From positions 198,740 to 235,022 of the forward strand of contig NZ_CH672420.1 of NCBI RefSeq assembly GCF_000152905.1: a DNA stretch of 36,283 bases, given 5' to 3'. The notes beneath the pieces were generated by a model that was not told where the DNA came from, ran no database searches, and saw nothing but the letters and a program-made list of their open reading frames with translations. This document shows, piece by piece, positions 8,870-19,923 of the stretch. A program made the position numbers and the translations under genes. Every line of letters begins with the position of its first letter. Within the stretch, counting starts at the first letter, position 1. Source of the stretch: Nitrobacter sp. Nb-311A. Lineage in GTDB: Bacteria; Pseudomonadota; Alphaproteobacteria; Rhizobiales; Xanthobacteraceae.

Positions 8870-10306
8870 TCAGAACAATGATTTCGCAGCCGCCGTGGCG
8901 GCGCTGACCAGAGGTCCGGGATACGCGAAGAACAGCATGTTGAAAAGCGCGGTCGCGGCCACTATCGAACGTAATTCGAGATGAACGGCGTCTGTCGCCT
9001 CGGCGCGCTCGTCAAAATACATCACCTTGATGACGTTGAGATAGTAGAATGCACCGACCACGCTGGTGATGACGCCGATCACCGACAGCGCAAACAGCCC
9101 GGCCTTGATGGCGGCGCTGAAGACATAGAACTTGGCGAAGAATCCGGCCAGCGGCGGAATGCCGGCCAGCGAAAACAGCAGCATGGCAAAGAAAAACGCC
9201 AGCAGCGGATTGGTCCGCGACAACCCCGCGAAATCACTGATCTGCTCCAGCGCCTGACCGTTACGGCTCATGGCGAGGATGACCGTGAAAGCCCCGAACG
9301 TCATCACGGTATAGATGACCAGATACAGCACCACGCCCTGCGCGCCCTCGACCGTGCCGGCGGCGAGACCGACCAGCGCAAAGCCCATGTGGCCGATCGA
9401 CGAATAGGCCATCAGCCGCTTGATGTTGCGCTGCCCGATCGCGCCGAAGGAGCCCAGCGCCATGGACGCGATCGCCACGAAAACCACGATCTGCTGCCAT
9501 TCGGCGACAACCCCGGAGAATGCCGTCAGCACCACGCGGGTGAACACCGCCATCGCCGCGATCTTCGGCGCCGAGGCGAAGAAAGCCGTGACCGGCGTCG
9601 GCGCGCCCTCATAGACATCGGGCGTCCACATATGGAACGGCACCACCGACACCTTGAAACAAAGGCCGGCCAGCAGAAAGACGATACCGAAGACGACGCC
9701 GATGCTGCCGCTCTTCGCGGCGGCCGCAATGCCGGCGAAGCTGACGGTTCCCGTGAAGCCATAGATCAGTGAAGCGCCGTACAGCAACATCCCCGACGCC
9801 AGCGCGCCAAGGACGAAATATTTCAAGCCCGCCTCGGTCGACTTCACATTGTCGCGGTTGCTCGCCGCCACCACGTAAAGCGCAAGGCTCATCAATTCGA
9901 GCCCGAGATACAGCATGATCAGGTCGGCCGCCGAAATCAGCACCATCATGCCGACAGTCGAAAGCATCACCAGAATCGCGAACTCGAACATCCGGCGGGA
10001 TTGGTCCTCAAGGAATTCCCGGGACAGAACGAGCGTTGCCGCGGACCCGAGCAAGGCAAGTATTTTCAGAAACCGGGCGAACTCATCGACGATGAAGCTG
10101 CCGCCGAAGGTAGTCAGCCTGCCACCCGGCAACAGATATTCAATCACGCCGGTCCCGATCAGAGCGCAGATAGCGAGGCCGGTCACGAGACCTGCTGCAC
10201 GCTGACCACACCATGCCCCGATCAAAAGCAACACCATCGCGGCAATCGCGAGCACGATCTCCGGCAAGACAGGAAGAAGTTGATATCCGGCGGCCTCAAC
10301 CATCAT
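8870..10306 (-). CDS. nuoN: NADH-quinone oxidoreductase subunit N
   Basis: A membrane proton-pumping subunit of complex I, related to Mrp antiporters. The 478-residue protein has about 14 hydrophobic helices. The antiporter-family signatures are visible: VPFHMWTPDVYEGAPTPVTAF in the middle, preceded by a lysine-bearing helix (LCFKVSVV), and the NIKRLMAYSSIGHMGF segment. The start could be either of two adjacent ATGs at 10306 and 10303. It follows nuoM by 25 bp and ends 13 bp before birA. The last complex I gene of the operon. Confidence 0.97.
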   Translation of the reverse strand: MMVEAAGYQLLPVLPEIVLAIAAMVLLLIGAWCGQRAAGLVTGLAICALIGTGVIEYLLPGGRLTTFGGSFIVDEFARFLKILALLGSAATLVLSREFLEDQSRRMFEFAILVMLSTVGMMVLISAADLIMLYLGLELMSLALYVVAASNRDNVKSTEAGLKYFVLGALASGMLLYGASLIYGFTGTVSFAGIAAAAKSGSIGVVFGIVFLLAGLCFKVSVVPFHMWTPDVYEGAPTPVTAFFASAPKIAAMAVFTRVVLTAFSGVVAEWQQIVVFVAIASMALGSFGAIGQRNIKRLMAYSSIGHMGFALVGLAAGTVEGAQGVVLYLVIYTVMTFGAFTVILAMSRNGQALEQISDFAGLSRTNPLLAFFFAMLLFSLAGIPPLAGFFAKFYVFSAAIKAGLFALSVIGVITSVVGAFYYLNVIKVMYFDERAEATDAVHLELRSIVAATALFNMLFFAYPGPLVSAATAAAKSLF

Positions 10307-10331
10307 AGCTCGTGTCCCTGACCTGCCGCGA

Positions 10332-11840
10332 TCATGGCAGCGCCGCCGCCTTGATGGCGGCGGTCGCGCTTGCGTAATTATTGACGAGATTTTGTACGGA
10401 AGCTGCCGAGAAATCGAGCACCGGCTTCGGATAAACGCCGAACAGAACCGTCAGCACCACAAGCGGCGCCAGCGTCAAACCCTCGCGGAACGTCAGATCC
10501 TTGATGGTCGCAAGCGACGGTTTGACCAGCGCACCGAACACGATCTTGCGATAGAGCCATAAGGCGTAAGCGGCTGACAGGATCACGCCGAGCGTTGCTG
10601 CTACCGCCGTAGGTATGCTGACCTTGAAGGTTCCGATCAGGGAGAGGAATTCTCCGACAAATCCGGAGGTTCCGGGCAGCCCGACATTGGCCATCGTGAA
10701 GACGAGAAACACCAACGCATAAAGCGGCATCCGATTGACAAGCCCGCCATAGGCCGCGATCTCGCGCGTATGCATTCGGTCGTAAACGACACCGACACAG
10801 AGAAACAACGCGCCCGACACGATTCCGTGCGACACCATCTGAAATACACCGCCGTGGATGCCCTGCATGGTACCGGCAAAGATTCCCATGGTCACGAAGC
10901 CCATGTGAGCCACCGACGAATAGGCGATCAGCTTCTTCATGTCCTCCTGCATCAGAGCCACAAGCGACGTGTAGACGATCGCCACGGCGGACAGCACGAA
11001 GACCAACGGTGCGAAGTCATGCGACGCAAGCGGAAACATCGGCAGCGAAAATCGGAGGAAGCCGTACCCTCCCATCTTGAGCAGGATCGCCGCGAGAATC
11101 ACCGAGCCCGCTGTCGGCGCCTCGACATGCGCATCCGGAAGCCAGGTGTGCACGGGCCACATCGGCATCTTGACCGCGAACGATGCAAAGAAGGCGAGCC
11201 ACGCCCACTTCTGCAAATTGTACGGGACAGCGGTTTGCATCAGCGTCGGGATGTCGGTGGTGCCGGCATTCCAGTAGAGCGCCATGATGGCCAGCAGCAT
11301 CAGAACAGAGCCGAGCAGCGTATAGAGAAAGAACTTGAAGGTCGCATAGACGCGGCGCGGTCCACCCCAGATCCCGATGATCAGGAACATCGGGATAAGG
11401 CCGCCTTCAAAGAACACATAGAACAGCAGCAGATCGAGCGCTGAGAAGGTGCCTATCATCAACGTTTCCAAAATCAGAAACGCCATCATGTAGGCGGGCA
11501 CGCGACGGGCAATCGATTTCCAGCTCGCGACGATACATAGCGGCATCAGCGCCGTGGTGAGAATGACGAACGGCAGCGAAATGCCATCAACGCCCATGTG
11601 ATAGCGAATGCCGGTAGCAAGCCAAGTCGCCTGCTCGACAAACTGGAATCCTGTATTGGCCGGATCGAAGCGATCAACCAGGATCAGCGACACCGCAAGG
11701 GTGACGATCGTGGTCCACAGCGCAATCCAACGCGCGGTTCTGTTGGCGGCTTCGTCGCCGCCGCGAGCCATCACGTAAATCAAAACCGCGCCGACCGCCG
11801 GCAGAAAGGTCGTGACAGACAGAATAGGCCAGGTCGTCAT
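10332..11840 (-). CDS. nuoM: NADH-quinone oxidoreductase subunit M
   Basis: An antiporter-like proton-pumping subunit of complex I in the inner membrane, 502 residues with about 14 helices. Conserved features include a glutamate in the [15 protein letters not shown] helix (the NuoM key Glu), a lysine in [20 protein letters not shown], the [18 protein letters not shown] loop and [15 protein letters not shown]. The start codon is two bases from the nuoL stop, so translation is likely coupled. Confidence 0.97.
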   Translation of the reverse strand: MTTWPILSVTTFLPAVGAVLIYVMARGGDEAANRTARWIALWTTIVTLAVSLILVDRFDPANTGFQFVEQATWLATGIRYHMGVDGISLPFVILTTALMPLCIVASWKSIARRVPAYMMAFLILETLMIGTFSALDLLLFYVFFEGGLIPMFLIIGIWGGPRRVYATFKFFLYTLLGSVLMLLAIMALYWNAGTTDIPTLMQTAVPYNLQKWAWLAFFASFAVKMPMWPVHTWLPDAHVEAPTAGSVILAAILLKMGGYGFLRFSLPMFPLASHDFAPLVFVLSAVAIVYTSLVALMQEDMKKLIAYSSVAHMGFVTMGIFAGTMQGIHGGVFQMVSHGIVSGALFLCVGVVYDRMHTREIAAYGGLVNRMPLYALVFLVFTMANVGLPGTSGFVGEFLSLIGTFKVSIPTAVAATLGVILSAAYALWLYRKIVFGALVKPSLATIKDLTFREGLTLAPLVVLTVLFGVYPKPVLDFSAASVQNLVNNYASATAAIKAAALP

Positions 11841-11842
11841 TC

Positions 11843-13909
11843 TTACTGGCCTCCCGAGAACATGAACCAGGTAATCAGCCCAGCGACACCCATCAGCATC
11901 GCGAACGCATAGTGATAAAGGTAGCCGGTTTGCAGCCTGACGACGTTGCGGGTGACATCGAGCACGCCGGCAGAGACGCCATCGGGACCAAATCCGTCAA
12001 TAACGAATCCGTCGCCCTTCTTCCACAAGAAGCGGCCAAGCCACTTCGCCGGACGCACGAAGATCACCTCATAAAGCTCGTCGAAATACCACTTATTGAG
12101 CAGAAACTGGTAAAGCATCGGGTGCTCGCGGGCGAGTTGGACCGGCACGTCGGGCCGCCGGATATAGAACAGCCATGCCACCGCAAACCCCAAAATCATC
12201 ATCGCCGTCGGCAGGAAGGCGATCGTCTTTGGAATGTGGTGCATTTCCTCAAGAATGTGCGGATGCATCTTCACGGATTCCCGGAAGAACTCTTCGACCC
12301 CGTGCCCGGTGAACAATTCCTTGAATGGAAAGCCCGCGAGGATCGAGCCGGCTGCTAGGATTCCGATCGGAATCAGCATCCAGGTCGGGCTTTCATGCGC
12401 AGCCTTATAGTGCGCCTGGTCGTGCGGCTTGCCGTGGAAAGTCTTGAAGATCAGCCGCCACGAATAGAAAGATGTCAGACCGGCGGCGGCCACGGTCATG
12501 AAGAAACCGTAGTATGCGAACGGATTGTGCGACACGTAGGCGGATTCGATGATCGCGTCCTTCGAAAAATATCCGGCGGTCAGCGGAAATCCCGTCAGCG
12601 CCAGCGTGCCGATCACCATAACGAAGTATGTATAGGGAATGCGATCCTTCAAGCCGCCCATATTGCGGATATCCTGCTCGTGATGCATCGCATAGATCAC
12701 CGATCCCGAGCCAAGGAACAGCAGCGCTTTGAAGAAGGCGTGTGTGAACAGGTGGAACATTCCGACGGTGTAGGCCCCTGCTCCCATTGCCACGAACATG
12801 TAGCCGAGCTGTGAGCAGGTCGAGTACGCCACGATGCGCTTGATGTCGTTCTGCACGAGACCGACCGTCGCCGCGAAGATCGCCGTCGTCGCGCCGATGA
12901 ACATCACGAAAGCCTGCGCGTCCGGAGACAGTTCAAACAACGGCGACAGCCGCGCCACCATGAACACGCCGGCCGTCACCATGGTCGCCGCATGGATCAG
13001 CGCCGACACCGGCGTCGGACCTTCCATCGCGTCGGGCAGCCAGGTGTGCAGCAGGAACTGAGCCGACTTGCCCATCGCGCCCATGAACAGCAGCAGGCAG
13101 ATCAACGTCAGGGCGTCGACGTCCCAGGCGAGGAAGTGGATCGTCTTTCCGGTCAGGCCCGTCGCCGCCGCGAAGATGGTATCGAAATCAGTGGAGCCGA
13201 CCAGCATGAACACCGCGAAAATGCCGAGCGAAAAGCCGAAGTCGCCGACGCGGTTGACCACGAACGCCTTGATCGCCGCCGCATTAGCCGATGGCTTCTG
13301 ATACCAGAATCCGATCAGCAGATAGCTTGCAAGGCCGACGCCCTCCCAGCCGAAGAACAGTTGGACCAGGTTGTCCGACGTTACCAGCATCAGCATCGCG
13401 AAGGTGAATAGCGACAGATAGCCGAAGAACCGCGGACGGTTGGGATCCTCGTCCATGTAGCCGATGGAATAGAAGTGCACCAGCGACGACACGGTAGTGA
13501 CGACCACCAGCATCACGGCCGTCAGCGTATCGACCCGCAACGACCAACCGACCTGAAGATCACCGGAGGAAATCCACGAGAAAAGCGCGATGCGTGCGTC
13601 GTGATGCATGAAGCCAACATCGATCAGCGTCATCCATGACAGGACCGCCGACACGATCAGCAGGGTCGTCGTGATCAGCTCAGCGGCACGCGAGCCCATC
13701 GCCGGCGGTTCGCTGACATGATGATCGTCGTGACCATGGGCGTCACCGTGCCCGTGTTCATCATGCGCAGCCGCCGCGTGAGCATGACCGTGATCATCGT
13801 GATGATCGACCGTATCACCGCTGGGATTACGCCAATGCGCGCCCACCAACGCAATCAGCGCGGCCAGAATCGCGCCGATCAGCGGCAAGAAGACGATTGC
13901 CTCGATCAT
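11843..13909 (-). CDS. nuoL: NADH-quinone oxidoreductase subunit L with His-rich loop
   Basis: The distal antiporter-like proton pump of complex I, with the long lateral helix at its C-terminus. From the ATG at 13909 (protein [13 protein letters not shown]) it is 688 residues. An upstream in-frame start at 13948 is less likely because it adds 13 polar residues and lies in a repeat. Core signatures are [51 protein letters not shown] (about residues 275-305) and [19 protein letters not shown]. Between the first and second hydrophobic segments is an unusual histidine/aspartate-rich stretch, residues 36-64, with 12 histidines in 29 residues. It probably faces the periplasm or cytoplasm as a loop. 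The gene sits between nuoK, across a repeat, and nuoM. Confidence 0.97.
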   Translation of the reverse strand: MIEAIVFLPLIGAILAALIALVGAHWRNPSGDTVDHHDDHGHAHAAAAHDEHGHGDAHGHDDHHVSEPPAMGSRAAELITTTLLIVSAVLSWMTLIDVGFMHHDARIALFSWISSGDLQVGWSLRVDTLTAVMLVVVTTVSSLVHFYSIGYMDEDPNRPRFFGYLSLFTFAMLMLVTSDNLVQLFFGWEGVGLASYLLIGFWYQKPSANAAAIKAFVVNRVGDFGFSLGIFAVFMLVGSTDFDTIFAAATGLTGKTIHFLAWDVDALTLICLLLFMGAMGKSAQFLLHTWLPDAMEGPTPVSALIHAATMVTAGVFMVARLSPLFELSPDAQAFVMFIGATTAIFAATVGLVQNDIKRIVAYSTCSQLGYMFVAMGAGAYTVGMFHLFTHAFFKALLFLGSGSVIYAMHHEQDIRNMGGLKDRIPYTYFVMVIGTLALTGFPLTAGYFSKDAIIESAYVSHNPFAYYGFFMTVAAAGLTSFYSWRLIFKTFHGKPHDQAHYKAAHESPTWMLIPIGILAAGSILAGFPFKELFTGHGVEEFFRESVKMHPHILEEMHHIPKTIAFLPTAMMILGFAVAWLFYIRRPDVPVQLAREHPMLYQFLLNKWYFDELYEVIFVRPAKWLGRFLWKKGDGFVIDGFGPDGVSAGVLDVTRNVVRLQTGYLYHYAFAMLMGVAGLITWFMFSGGQ

Positions 13910-13922
13910 GCAGCTACCCCAT

Positions 13923-13994
13923 GGAGCATGATCCCGCAGCCAATGCATCCATTGGCCGGAGAAAGCCGGTCCTCACCTTTCCGGATCATGCTTC
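13923..13994. repeat. Palindromic repeat between nuoK and nuoL
   Basis: Outer arms GAGCATGATCC (13924-13934) and GGATCATGCTTC (13983-13994) are near-perfect inverted copies. An inner CCAATG...CATTGG palindrome lies around 13939-13954. The element fills the 83-bp gap between the nuoK stop and nuoL start, the only sizeable gap within the operon. I recognise the GAGCATGATC type as another dispersed hairpin element of Bradyrhizobiaceae. Confidence 0.75.
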
Positions 13995-14301
13995 AGCCCT
14001 TCATCAGATTGACGTCCTCAACCGCGATCGAACCGCGGTTGCGGAAATACACAACAAGAACAGCAAGACCGATCGCCGCCTCAGCCGCGGCGACCGTGAG
14101 CACCAGCAGCGTAAATACCTGTCCGACGATGTCGCCCAGGAACGCCGAAAAAGCCACCAGGTTGATATTGACCGCCAGCAGGATCAATTCCACCGACATC
14201 AGGATGACGATGATATTCTTGCGGTTGAGAAAGATGCCGAGCGTCCCCAGCGTGAACAGGATCGCGCCAACCGCCAGGTAGTGTCCGAGGCCGATCGTCA
14301 T
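13993..14301 (-). CDS. nuoK: NADH-quinone oxidoreductase subunit K
   Basis: A small three-helix membrane subunit of complex I, homologous to MrpC/ND4L. From the ATG at 14301 ([19 protein letters not shown]) it is 102 residues, the usual length. A GTG nine bases upstream is less likely because the ATG overlaps the nuoJ stop as ATGA. Conserved glutamates sit within helices 2 and 3 ([13 protein letters not shown] and [13 protein letters not shown]), as expected for the proton path. Confidence 0.97.
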   Translation of the reverse strand: MTIGLGHYLAVGAILFTLGTLGIFLNRKNIIVILMSVELILLAVNINLVAFSAFLGDIVGQVFTLLVLTVAAAEAAIGLAVLVVYFRNRGSIAVEDVNLMKG

Positions 14302-14933
14302 TTCACCCACTCCGCCTGGTCGGCGTCCTGCAATCCTTGCCCCGAAGCGACCTGGCGAACGCTCATGGCCATCTCGGGAGTCCGGGCGTTCTGGACATTG
14401 ATATCCTGACGCTTGACACTGACCCTGTGTCGGAGCGTCAGCACAATGGCGCCGATCATGGCCACCAGCAGCACCATGCCGGCGAGCTGGAAATAATGAA
14501 TGTACTTCGTGTAGAGCACGAGACCGAGCGCCTCGGTGTTGCTGACGTCGCCCGGAATAGCCGCAGTGATCGATTTTGTAACCGTCGGATTAAGGGTCCA
14601 GCCCCCGACAACGAGCAGCAACTCCAGCAGAAAGATCGCCGCGATCACCAGACCGAACGGCAAGTATTCGAGAAAACCCTCGCGTAGTTCGGCGAAGTCG
14701 ACGTCGAGCATCATGATCACGAAGAGGAACAACACCGCGACCGCGCCGACATAGACCACGATGAGGATCATCGCGAGGAATTCCGCGCCCAGCAGAATGA
14801 ACAGACCGGCGGCGTTGACGAACGCCAGAATGAGAAACAGCACCGAGTGCACCGGATTGCGCGACGAGATGACCATCACGGCCGATGCAACGCACACGCC
14901 GGCGAACAGATAGAAGAACGCGGGAAGGATCAT
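14298..14933 (-). CDS. nuoJ: NADH-quinone oxidoreductase subunit J
   Basis: A five-helix membrane subunit of complex I (ND6 homologue), 211 residues. The N-terminus [31 protein letters not shown] and the [18 protein letters not shown] helix, with its conserved pi-bulge region, are typical. The C-terminal tail of about 45 residues is polar and less conserved. It begins 9 bp after nuoI ends and overlaps nuoK by four bases. Confidence 0.97.
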   Translation of the reverse strand: MILPAFFYLFAGVCVASAVMVISSRNPVHSVLFLILAFVNAAGLFILLGAEFLAMILIVVYVGAVAVLFLFVIMMLDVDFAELREGFLEYLPFGLVIAAIFLLELLLVVGGWTLNPTVTKSITAAIPGDVSNTEALGLVLYTKYIHYFQLAGMVLLVAMIGAIVLTLRHRVSVKRQDINVQNARTPEMAMSVRQVASGQGLQDADQAEWVK

Positions 14934-14942
14934 GCCCCTACC

Positions 14943-15431
14943 TCACCGATACGGCGCGTCGAGTTCGATCGCCTTTGCGATCTCGCGCTCCCAACGGTCG
15001 CCATTGGCGAGCAGCTTGTCCTTGTCATAATAAAGCTCCTCGCGGGTCTCGGTCGCGAATTCGAAGTTCGGCCCCTCAACGATGGCATCGACCGGACAAG
15101 CCTCCTGGCATAATCCGCAATAGATGCACTTCACCATGTCGATGTCGTACCGCACTGTGCGGCGGGTGCCGTCGTTGCGGCGCGGCCCGGCCTCGATGGT
15201 AATGGCCTGCGCAGGGCAAATCGCCTCGCACAGCTTGCAGGCGATGCAACGCTCCTCACCGTTCGGATAACGGCGCAACGCGTGTTCGCCGCGGAAACGC
15301 GGCGAAATCGGATTCTTCTCGAATGGGTAGTTGATCGTCGGTTTCGGTTTGAAAAAATACCGCATGGTGAGAAAGAACGCCGAGATGAACTCGGTCAGCA
15401 GGAGCGAACGGGCTGTTGCGTTGATACTCAT
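14943..15431 (-). CDS. nuoI: NADH-quinone oxidoreductase subunit I
   Basis: A peripheral subunit carrying clusters N6a and N6b in the electron-transfer arm of complex I. The 162-residue protein has two 4Fe-4S motifs: [12 protein letters not shown] (about residues 62-73) and [12 protein letters not shown] (about 101-112). The N-terminal amphipathic helix and the [14 protein letters not shown] segment that docks to the membrane arm are present. It sits 7 bp downstream of nuoH. Confidence 0.98.
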   Translation of the reverse strand: MSINATARSLLLTEFISAFFLTMRYFFKPKPTINYPFEKNPISPRFRGEHALRRYPNGEERCIACKLCEAICPAQAITIEAGPRRNDGTRRTVRYDIDMVKCIYCGLCQEACPVDAIVEGPNFEFATETREELYYDKDKLLANGDRWEREIAKAIELDAPYR

Positions 15432-15438
15432 GACAACC

Positions 15439-16509
15439 TCAATTCGGCGCGATGCCAGCGAACTGCAATACGCCGGCCACGATCACCACCATCGCCAGCG
15501 ACAGCGGCAGGAACACCTTCCAGCCAAGCCGCATCAGTTGATCATAGCGGTAGCGCGGCACGATCGCCTTCGCCATCGCGAACAGGAAGAACATGAAGAA
15601 GAGTTTCAGCGAGAACCAGAAGACGCCGGGCACCCAGTTGAACGGCGGCAGGTCGACCGGCGGCAGCCAGCCGCCCATGAAAAGGATCGCGCCCATCGCG
15701 CACATGGTGGTTATCGCGACATACTCGCCGAGCATGAACAACAGATACGGCGTCGATCCGTACTCGACCATGAAGCCCGCGACGAGCTCGGATTCCGCCT
15801 CGACGAGATCGAACGGCGGACGATTGGTCTCAGCCAGGGCAGACACGTAAAACACCACGAACATCGGCAGAAGCGGCAGCCAGTACCAGTTCAGGAAGGT
15901 CAGCCACGGCAATCCGATCAGGCTGGCCAATCCGCGTGTATGTTGCGCCTCGACGATGGCGGAGAGGTTCAATGAGCCCGCGCAAAGCAAGACCGTGATG
16001 ATGACGAAACCGATCGACACCTCATAGGAGACCATCTGCGCCGCTGAACGCAACGCGGCGAGAAACGGATACTTCGAGTTCGACGCCCAGCCGCCCATGA
16101 TGATGCCGTAGATCGACAGCGACGAGATCGCGAAGATGTAGAGGATCCCGACATTGATGTCGGCGATGACCCAGTTCAGATTGACCGGGATCACCGCCCA
16201 CGCAGCCAGCGCCAGTACGCAGGAAACCAGCGGCGCCAGAAGGAACACGCCTTTGTTGGCGCCGGAAGGAATAATCGGCTCCTTCAGCACAAATTTCAGA
16301 AGGTCGGCGAACGACTGAAACAGGCCCCATGGTCCGACAACATTGGGACCTCGCCGGATCTGCACCGCAGCCCAGATTTTCCGGTCGGCGAGCAGAATGT
16401 AAGCGATCGCGATCAGCAGAACGACAAGCAGCAGCAAGCTCTGCGCCACCATCACGATCAGGGGCCAGAGGAAGTCCGTCCACAACGGCATTGCGAAGAA
16501 ATCGGCCAT
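15439..16509 (-). CDS. nuoH: NADH-quinone oxidoreductase subunit H
   Basis: The membrane subunit of complex I that forms the quinone-binding chamber with NuoB and NuoD, 356 residues with about eight helices. Signatures are [22 protein letters not shown] (about residues 41-62), the [15 protein letters not shown] segment and [20 protein letters not shown], whose acidic residues line the E-channel. I prefer the ATG at 16509 ([16 protein letters not shown]), six bases after the nuoG stop, over an ATG at 16560 that would lie inside nuoG. Confidence 0.97.
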   Translation of the reverse strand: MADFFAMPLWTDFLWPLIVMVAQSLLLLVVLLIAIAYILLADRKIWAAVQIRRGPNVVGPWGLFQSFADLLKFVLKEPIIPSGANKGVFLLAPLVSCVLALAAWAVIPVNLNWVIADINVGILYIFAISSLSIYGIIMGGWASNSKYPFLAALRSAAQMVSYEVSIGFVIITVLLCAGSLNLSAIVEAQHTRGLASLIGLPWLTFLNWYWLPLLPMFVVFYVSALAETNRPPFDLVEAESELVAGFMVEYGSTPYLLFMLGEYVAITTMCAMGAILFMGGWLPPVDLPPFNWVPGVFWFSLKLFFMFFLFAMAKAIVPRYRYDQLMRLGWKVFLPLSLAMVVIVAGVLQFAGIAPN

Positions 16510-16514
16510 CACGC

Positions 16515-18593
16515 TTACTCCGCTGCCGTCAGCATGCGACCCGACGCGAGCCGCGAGCATTCGGCCATCACAGCCGAGGCCCGCGCGATCGGGTTAGTCA
16601 GATAATAGTCGTCAATCGCAGCCTTGAACGGCGACTTCTCGATGCCGCCGCCCCTGCCGGCCAGATCCTTGATCGCGCGGCTATCGCCAGCCTCGATCTG
16701 GTCGATCCGCATCAGATGCGGCACTGTCTTGAACATCGCCTGCCGCAGTGCGGCCAGCGAGTCATAACCCAGGGTTGCGCCCAGCGTTTCGGAAAGCGCG
16801 CGAATGATCGCCCAGTCCTCGCGCGCCTCACCCGGCGGGAAGCTCGCCCGGTTCGTCATCTGGACCCGGCCTTCCGTGTTGACATAGATGCCGGTTTTTT
16901 CGGTATAGGCCGCGCCGGGCAAAATAACGTCCGCGCGGTGAGCGCCAGCATCGCCGTGGGTTCCGATATAAACGAGGAAAACGCCGTCCGGCACATTGAT
17001 CTCGTCTGCGCCGAGCGAAAACAGAACATCAAGCCCGTCCGGCGCCGTCATCCGCCCCGCGTTCAGGCCGCCCTTCCCCGGCGCGAAGCCGAGGTCCAGA
17101 GCGCCGACCCGCGACGCCGCATCATGAAGGACGGCAAACCCGTTCCAGCCGTCTTTTTTCAGCCCGCCAATATCAAGGGTGAGTTTGGCCGCCGCCGCAA
17201 GAATGGCCGCGCCGTCCGGCCGGGACGTTGCGCCCGCTCCGACCAGTACGATCGGATTGCTGGCATTCTTCAGCACGTCGCGGAACTTGTTCTTGCCCGC
17301 CGCGAGATCCGCAAGCGACTCCGGGCCGGCGCCGAGATAATCATACTCGTAGGTCAGGTCGGCTTTCTCTCCGATCACGCCGATCATGAGCTGACCCGTC
17401 CGCCAGCGCTTGCGAATGCGCGCGTTGAGGATCGCCGCTTCCTTGCGCGGGTTGGATCCCACGATCAGCAGCGCGTCGGCCTGCTCGATGCCCGCGATAG
17501 TCGGGTTGAAGATGTAGGACGCCCGCCCCCGCGCGGGACTGAAGGCATCGCCTCCCTGCACCGCGATGTTGACCGATCCGAGTTTCGACAGCAGGTCCTT
17601 AAGCGCGAATAATTCCTCGACGGCGGCAAGATCGCCGGCGATCGCGCCGATCCGCTTGCTATCGGCGCCCTTCACCTTCGCCGCGATCGCGGCGAACGCT
17701 TCAGGCCACGAAGCGGGGCGCAACGCGCCGTTTTCCCGAATGTAGGGGCGATCGAGCCGCTGAGTGCGGAGCCCGTCGACGATGTGGCGGGTTTTGTCCG
17801 AGATCCACTCCTCGTTCACGGCGCCGTTGAAGCGCGGCAGGATGCGCATCACCTCGCGTCCACGCGTATCGACACGGATGGCCGAGCCAACAGCATCCAT
17901 GACGTCGATGGATTGAGTCTTTCCGAGTTCCCAGGGCCGCGCGGCGAATGCATAGGGTTTCGACGTCAACGCGCCGACCGGACAGATATCAACGAGGTTG
18001 CCTTGCAATTCCGATGTGAGCGCACTTTCGAGATAAGTCGTGATCTCCATGTCCTCGCCGCGGCCAATAGCGCCCATTTCCGGCGCGCCGCATATTTCGG
18101 CGGAGAAGCGGACGCAACGCGTGCACTGGATGCAGCGGTTCATCGAGGTCTTGACCAGCGCTCCGAGATACTTGTCCTCGACCGCACGTTTGTTCTCGGC
18201 GAAGCGGGACGTATCGACGCCGTACCCCATCGCCTGATCCTGCAGATCGCACTCGCCGCCCTGATCGCAGATCGGGCAATCAAGCGGATGGTTGATCAGC
18301 AGGAATTCCATCACGCCTTCGCGCGCCTTCTTCACCATCGGCGAGCGCGTGGAGATCTGCGGCGGCTCCCCGTTTGGACCCGGACGGCAATCGCGCACGC
18401 CCCAGGCGCAACTCGCGACCGGCTTCGGACCGCCCTTCACCTCGACCAGGCACATCCGGCAGTTGCCGGCGATCGACAGCCGCTCATGATAACAGAAGCG
18501 CGGAATCTCGGCGCCCGCCGCTTCGCACGCCTGCAAGAGCGTATATTCTGCGGGCACGTCGATCTCTTTGCCGTCGATGATAAGCTTCGTCAT
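16515..18593 (-). CDS. nuoG: NADH-quinone oxidoreductase subunit G
   Basis: The large electron-transfer subunit of complex I, 692 residues. The N-terminal 2Fe-2S ferredoxin domain has C-x11-C-x2-C ([15 protein letters not shown]). A following His-Cys3 4Fe-4S site is [17 protein letters not shown], and next comes [16 protein letters not shown] with a downstream Cys near DICPVGAL. The C-terminal molybdopterin-oxidoreductase-like domain has lost its cofactor role, as in the mitochondrial 75-kDa subunit. The ATG at 18593 ([14 protein letters not shown]) begins the ferredoxin domain four bases after the nuoF stop. The upstream in-frame extension would lie inside nuoF and is not supported. Confidence 0.97.
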   Translation of the reverse strand: MTKLIIDGKEIDVPAEYTLLQACEAAGAEIPRFCYHERLSIAGNCRMCLVEVKGGPKPVASCAWGVRDCRPGPNGEPPQISTRSPMVKKAREGVMEFLLINHPLDCPICDQGGECDLQDQAMGYGVDTSRFAENKRAVEDKYLGALVKTSMNRCIQCTRCVRFSAEICGAPEMGAIGRGEDMEITTYLESALTSELQGNLVDICPVGALTSKPYAFAARPWELGKTQSIDVMDAVGSAIRVDTRGREVMRILPRFNGAVNEEWISDKTRHIVDGLRTQRLDRPYIRENGALRPASWPEAFAAIAAKVKGADSKRIGAIAGDLAAVEELFALKDLLSKLGSVNIAVQGGDAFSPARGRASYIFNPTIAGIEQADALLIVGSNPRKEAAILNARIRKRWRTGQLMIGVIGEKADLTYEYDYLGAGPESLADLAAGKNKFRDVLKNASNPIVLVGAGATSRPDGAAILAAAAKLTLDIGGLKKDGWNGFAVLHDAASRVGALDLGFAPGKGGLNAGRMTAPDGLDVLFSLGADEINVPDGVFLVYIGTHGDAGAHRADVILPGAAYTEKTGIYVNTEGRVQMTNRASFPPGEAREDWAIIRALSETLGATLGYDSLAALRQAMFKTVPHLMRIDQIEAGDSRAIKDLAGRGGGIEKSPFKAAIDDYYLTNPIARASAVMAECSRLASGRMLTAAE

Positions 18594-18597
18594 GGCC

Positions 18598-19923
18598 TTA
18601 CTCCGCCGCAACCATATGCGCGGGATCGAGGATGCCCTGATCGTCGCGGTCGGCCTTGTGCGAATACTGGTCGATGCGCGCCTCGATCTCATGCCGGAAA
18701 TGCGCGATCAGCCCCTGGATAGGCCACGCCGCCGCATCACCGAGCGCGCAGATGGTGTGGCCTTCGATCTGCTTTGTAACCTCGAGCAGCATGTCGATCT
18801 CGCGCTTGTGGGCACGGCCTTCGGCCATCCGGGTCAGCACCCGCCACATCCAGCCGGTGCCCTCGCGGCACGGCGTACACTGGCCGCAACTTTCGTGCTT
18901 GTAGAAATAGGAAATGCGCGCGATCGCCCGGATCAAGTCGGTCGACTTGTCCATGACGATGACGGCGGCTGTGCCAAGGCCGGAACGCAGCTTGCTCAGA
19001 CTGTCGAAATCCATCGGCGTATCGATGATCTGTTCGGCCGGCACCATGCGCACCGACGAGCCCCCCGGAATGACCGCCTTAAGATTATTCCAACCGCCGC
19101 GAATGCCGCCGCAATGGGTGTCGATCAACTCACGAAACGTGATCCCCATCGCCTCTTCGACATTGCAGGGACGCTCGACGTGGCCCGAAATGCAAAACAG
19201 CTTGGTGCCGACATTATTGGGACGGCCTATCGCGGCGAACCAGGCTGCGCCGCGTCGCAGGATGTCTGGCGCCACCGCGATGGACTCGACGTTATTCACC
19301 GTGGTCGGGCAACCGTAGAGACCGACATTGGCGGGGAATGGCGGCTTCAGCCGCGGCTGGCCTTTCTTGCCTTCCAGGCTTTCCAGCAGCGCTGTTTCCT
19401 CGCCGCAGATATACGCTCCCGCACCATGGGCGACGTACAGATCGAACGGGAAGCCGTGGATGTTGTCCTTGCCGATCAGCCTGGCCTCATAGGCCTCGTC
19501 GATGGCCGCCTGCAAGCGCTCTCGCTCGCGGATGAATTCGCCTCGTATGTAGATATAGCCGGCATGAGCGCCCATGCCGACGCCGGCCAGCAGGCAACCC
19601 TCGATCAACAGATGCGGATCGTGCCGCATGATCTCGCGGTCTTTGCAGGTCCCGGGCTCGGACTCGTCGGCGTTGACGACGAGATAGCTCGGTCGGCCGT
19701 CGGCATTGTCCTTCGGCATGAAGGACCATTTCATGCCGGTCGGAAATCCGGCCCCGCCACGGCCGCGCAAGCCAGAAGCCTTCATCTCGCTGACGATCCA
19801 GTCGCGGCCCTTGTCGACGATCGCCTTGGTGCCGTCCCATGCGCCACGGCGGCGCGCGCCGGCCAGCCGCCAGTCGTCGAGACCATAGAGATTTCGGAAG
19901 ATGCGATCCTTGTCGTCGAGCAT
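18598..19923 (-). CDS. nuoF: NADH-quinone oxidoreductase subunit F
   Basis: The NADH-oxidising, FMN-binding subunit of complex I with cluster N3, 441 residues. The NADH/FMN site is visible as [13 protein letters not shown] (about residues 54-66) and [20 protein letters not shown] (about 167-186). The N3 cysteines are in [15 protein letters not shown] (about 347-361), plus a later Cys in [12 protein letters not shown]. The ATG overlaps the nuoE stop (ATGA). Confidence 0.98.
   Translation of the reverse strand: MLDDKDRIFRNLYGLDDWRLAGARRRGAWDGTKAIVDKGRDWIVSEMKASGLRGRGGAGFPTGMKWSFMPKDNADGRPSYLVVNADESEPGTCKDREIMRHDPHLLIEGCLLAGVGMGAHAGYIYIRGEFIRERERLQAAIDEAYEARLIGKDNIHGFPFDLYVAHGAGAYICGEETALLESLEGKKGQPRLKPPFPANVGLYGCPTTVNNVESIAVAPDILRRGAAWFAAIGRPNNVGTKLFCISGHVERPCNVEEAMGITFRELIDTHCGGIRGGWNNLKAVIPGGSSVRMVPAEQIIDTPMDFDSLSKLRSGLGTAAVIVMDKSTDLIRAIARISYFYKHESCGQCTPCREGTGWMWRVLTRMAEGRAHKREIDMLLEVTKQIEGHTICALGDAAAWPIQGLIAHFRHEIEARIDQYSHKADRDDQGILDPAHMVAAE

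Noticed and set aside
13703-13830. Short-repeat sequence as a separate tandem repeat element
   Set aside because: The GAT/CAT-rich pattern is the codon pattern of the His-rich loop of NuoL and stays in frame.
16329-17612. Plus-strand reading frame of 427 codons
   Set aside because: Antisense to nuoH and nuoG; Arg-rich composition without family features.
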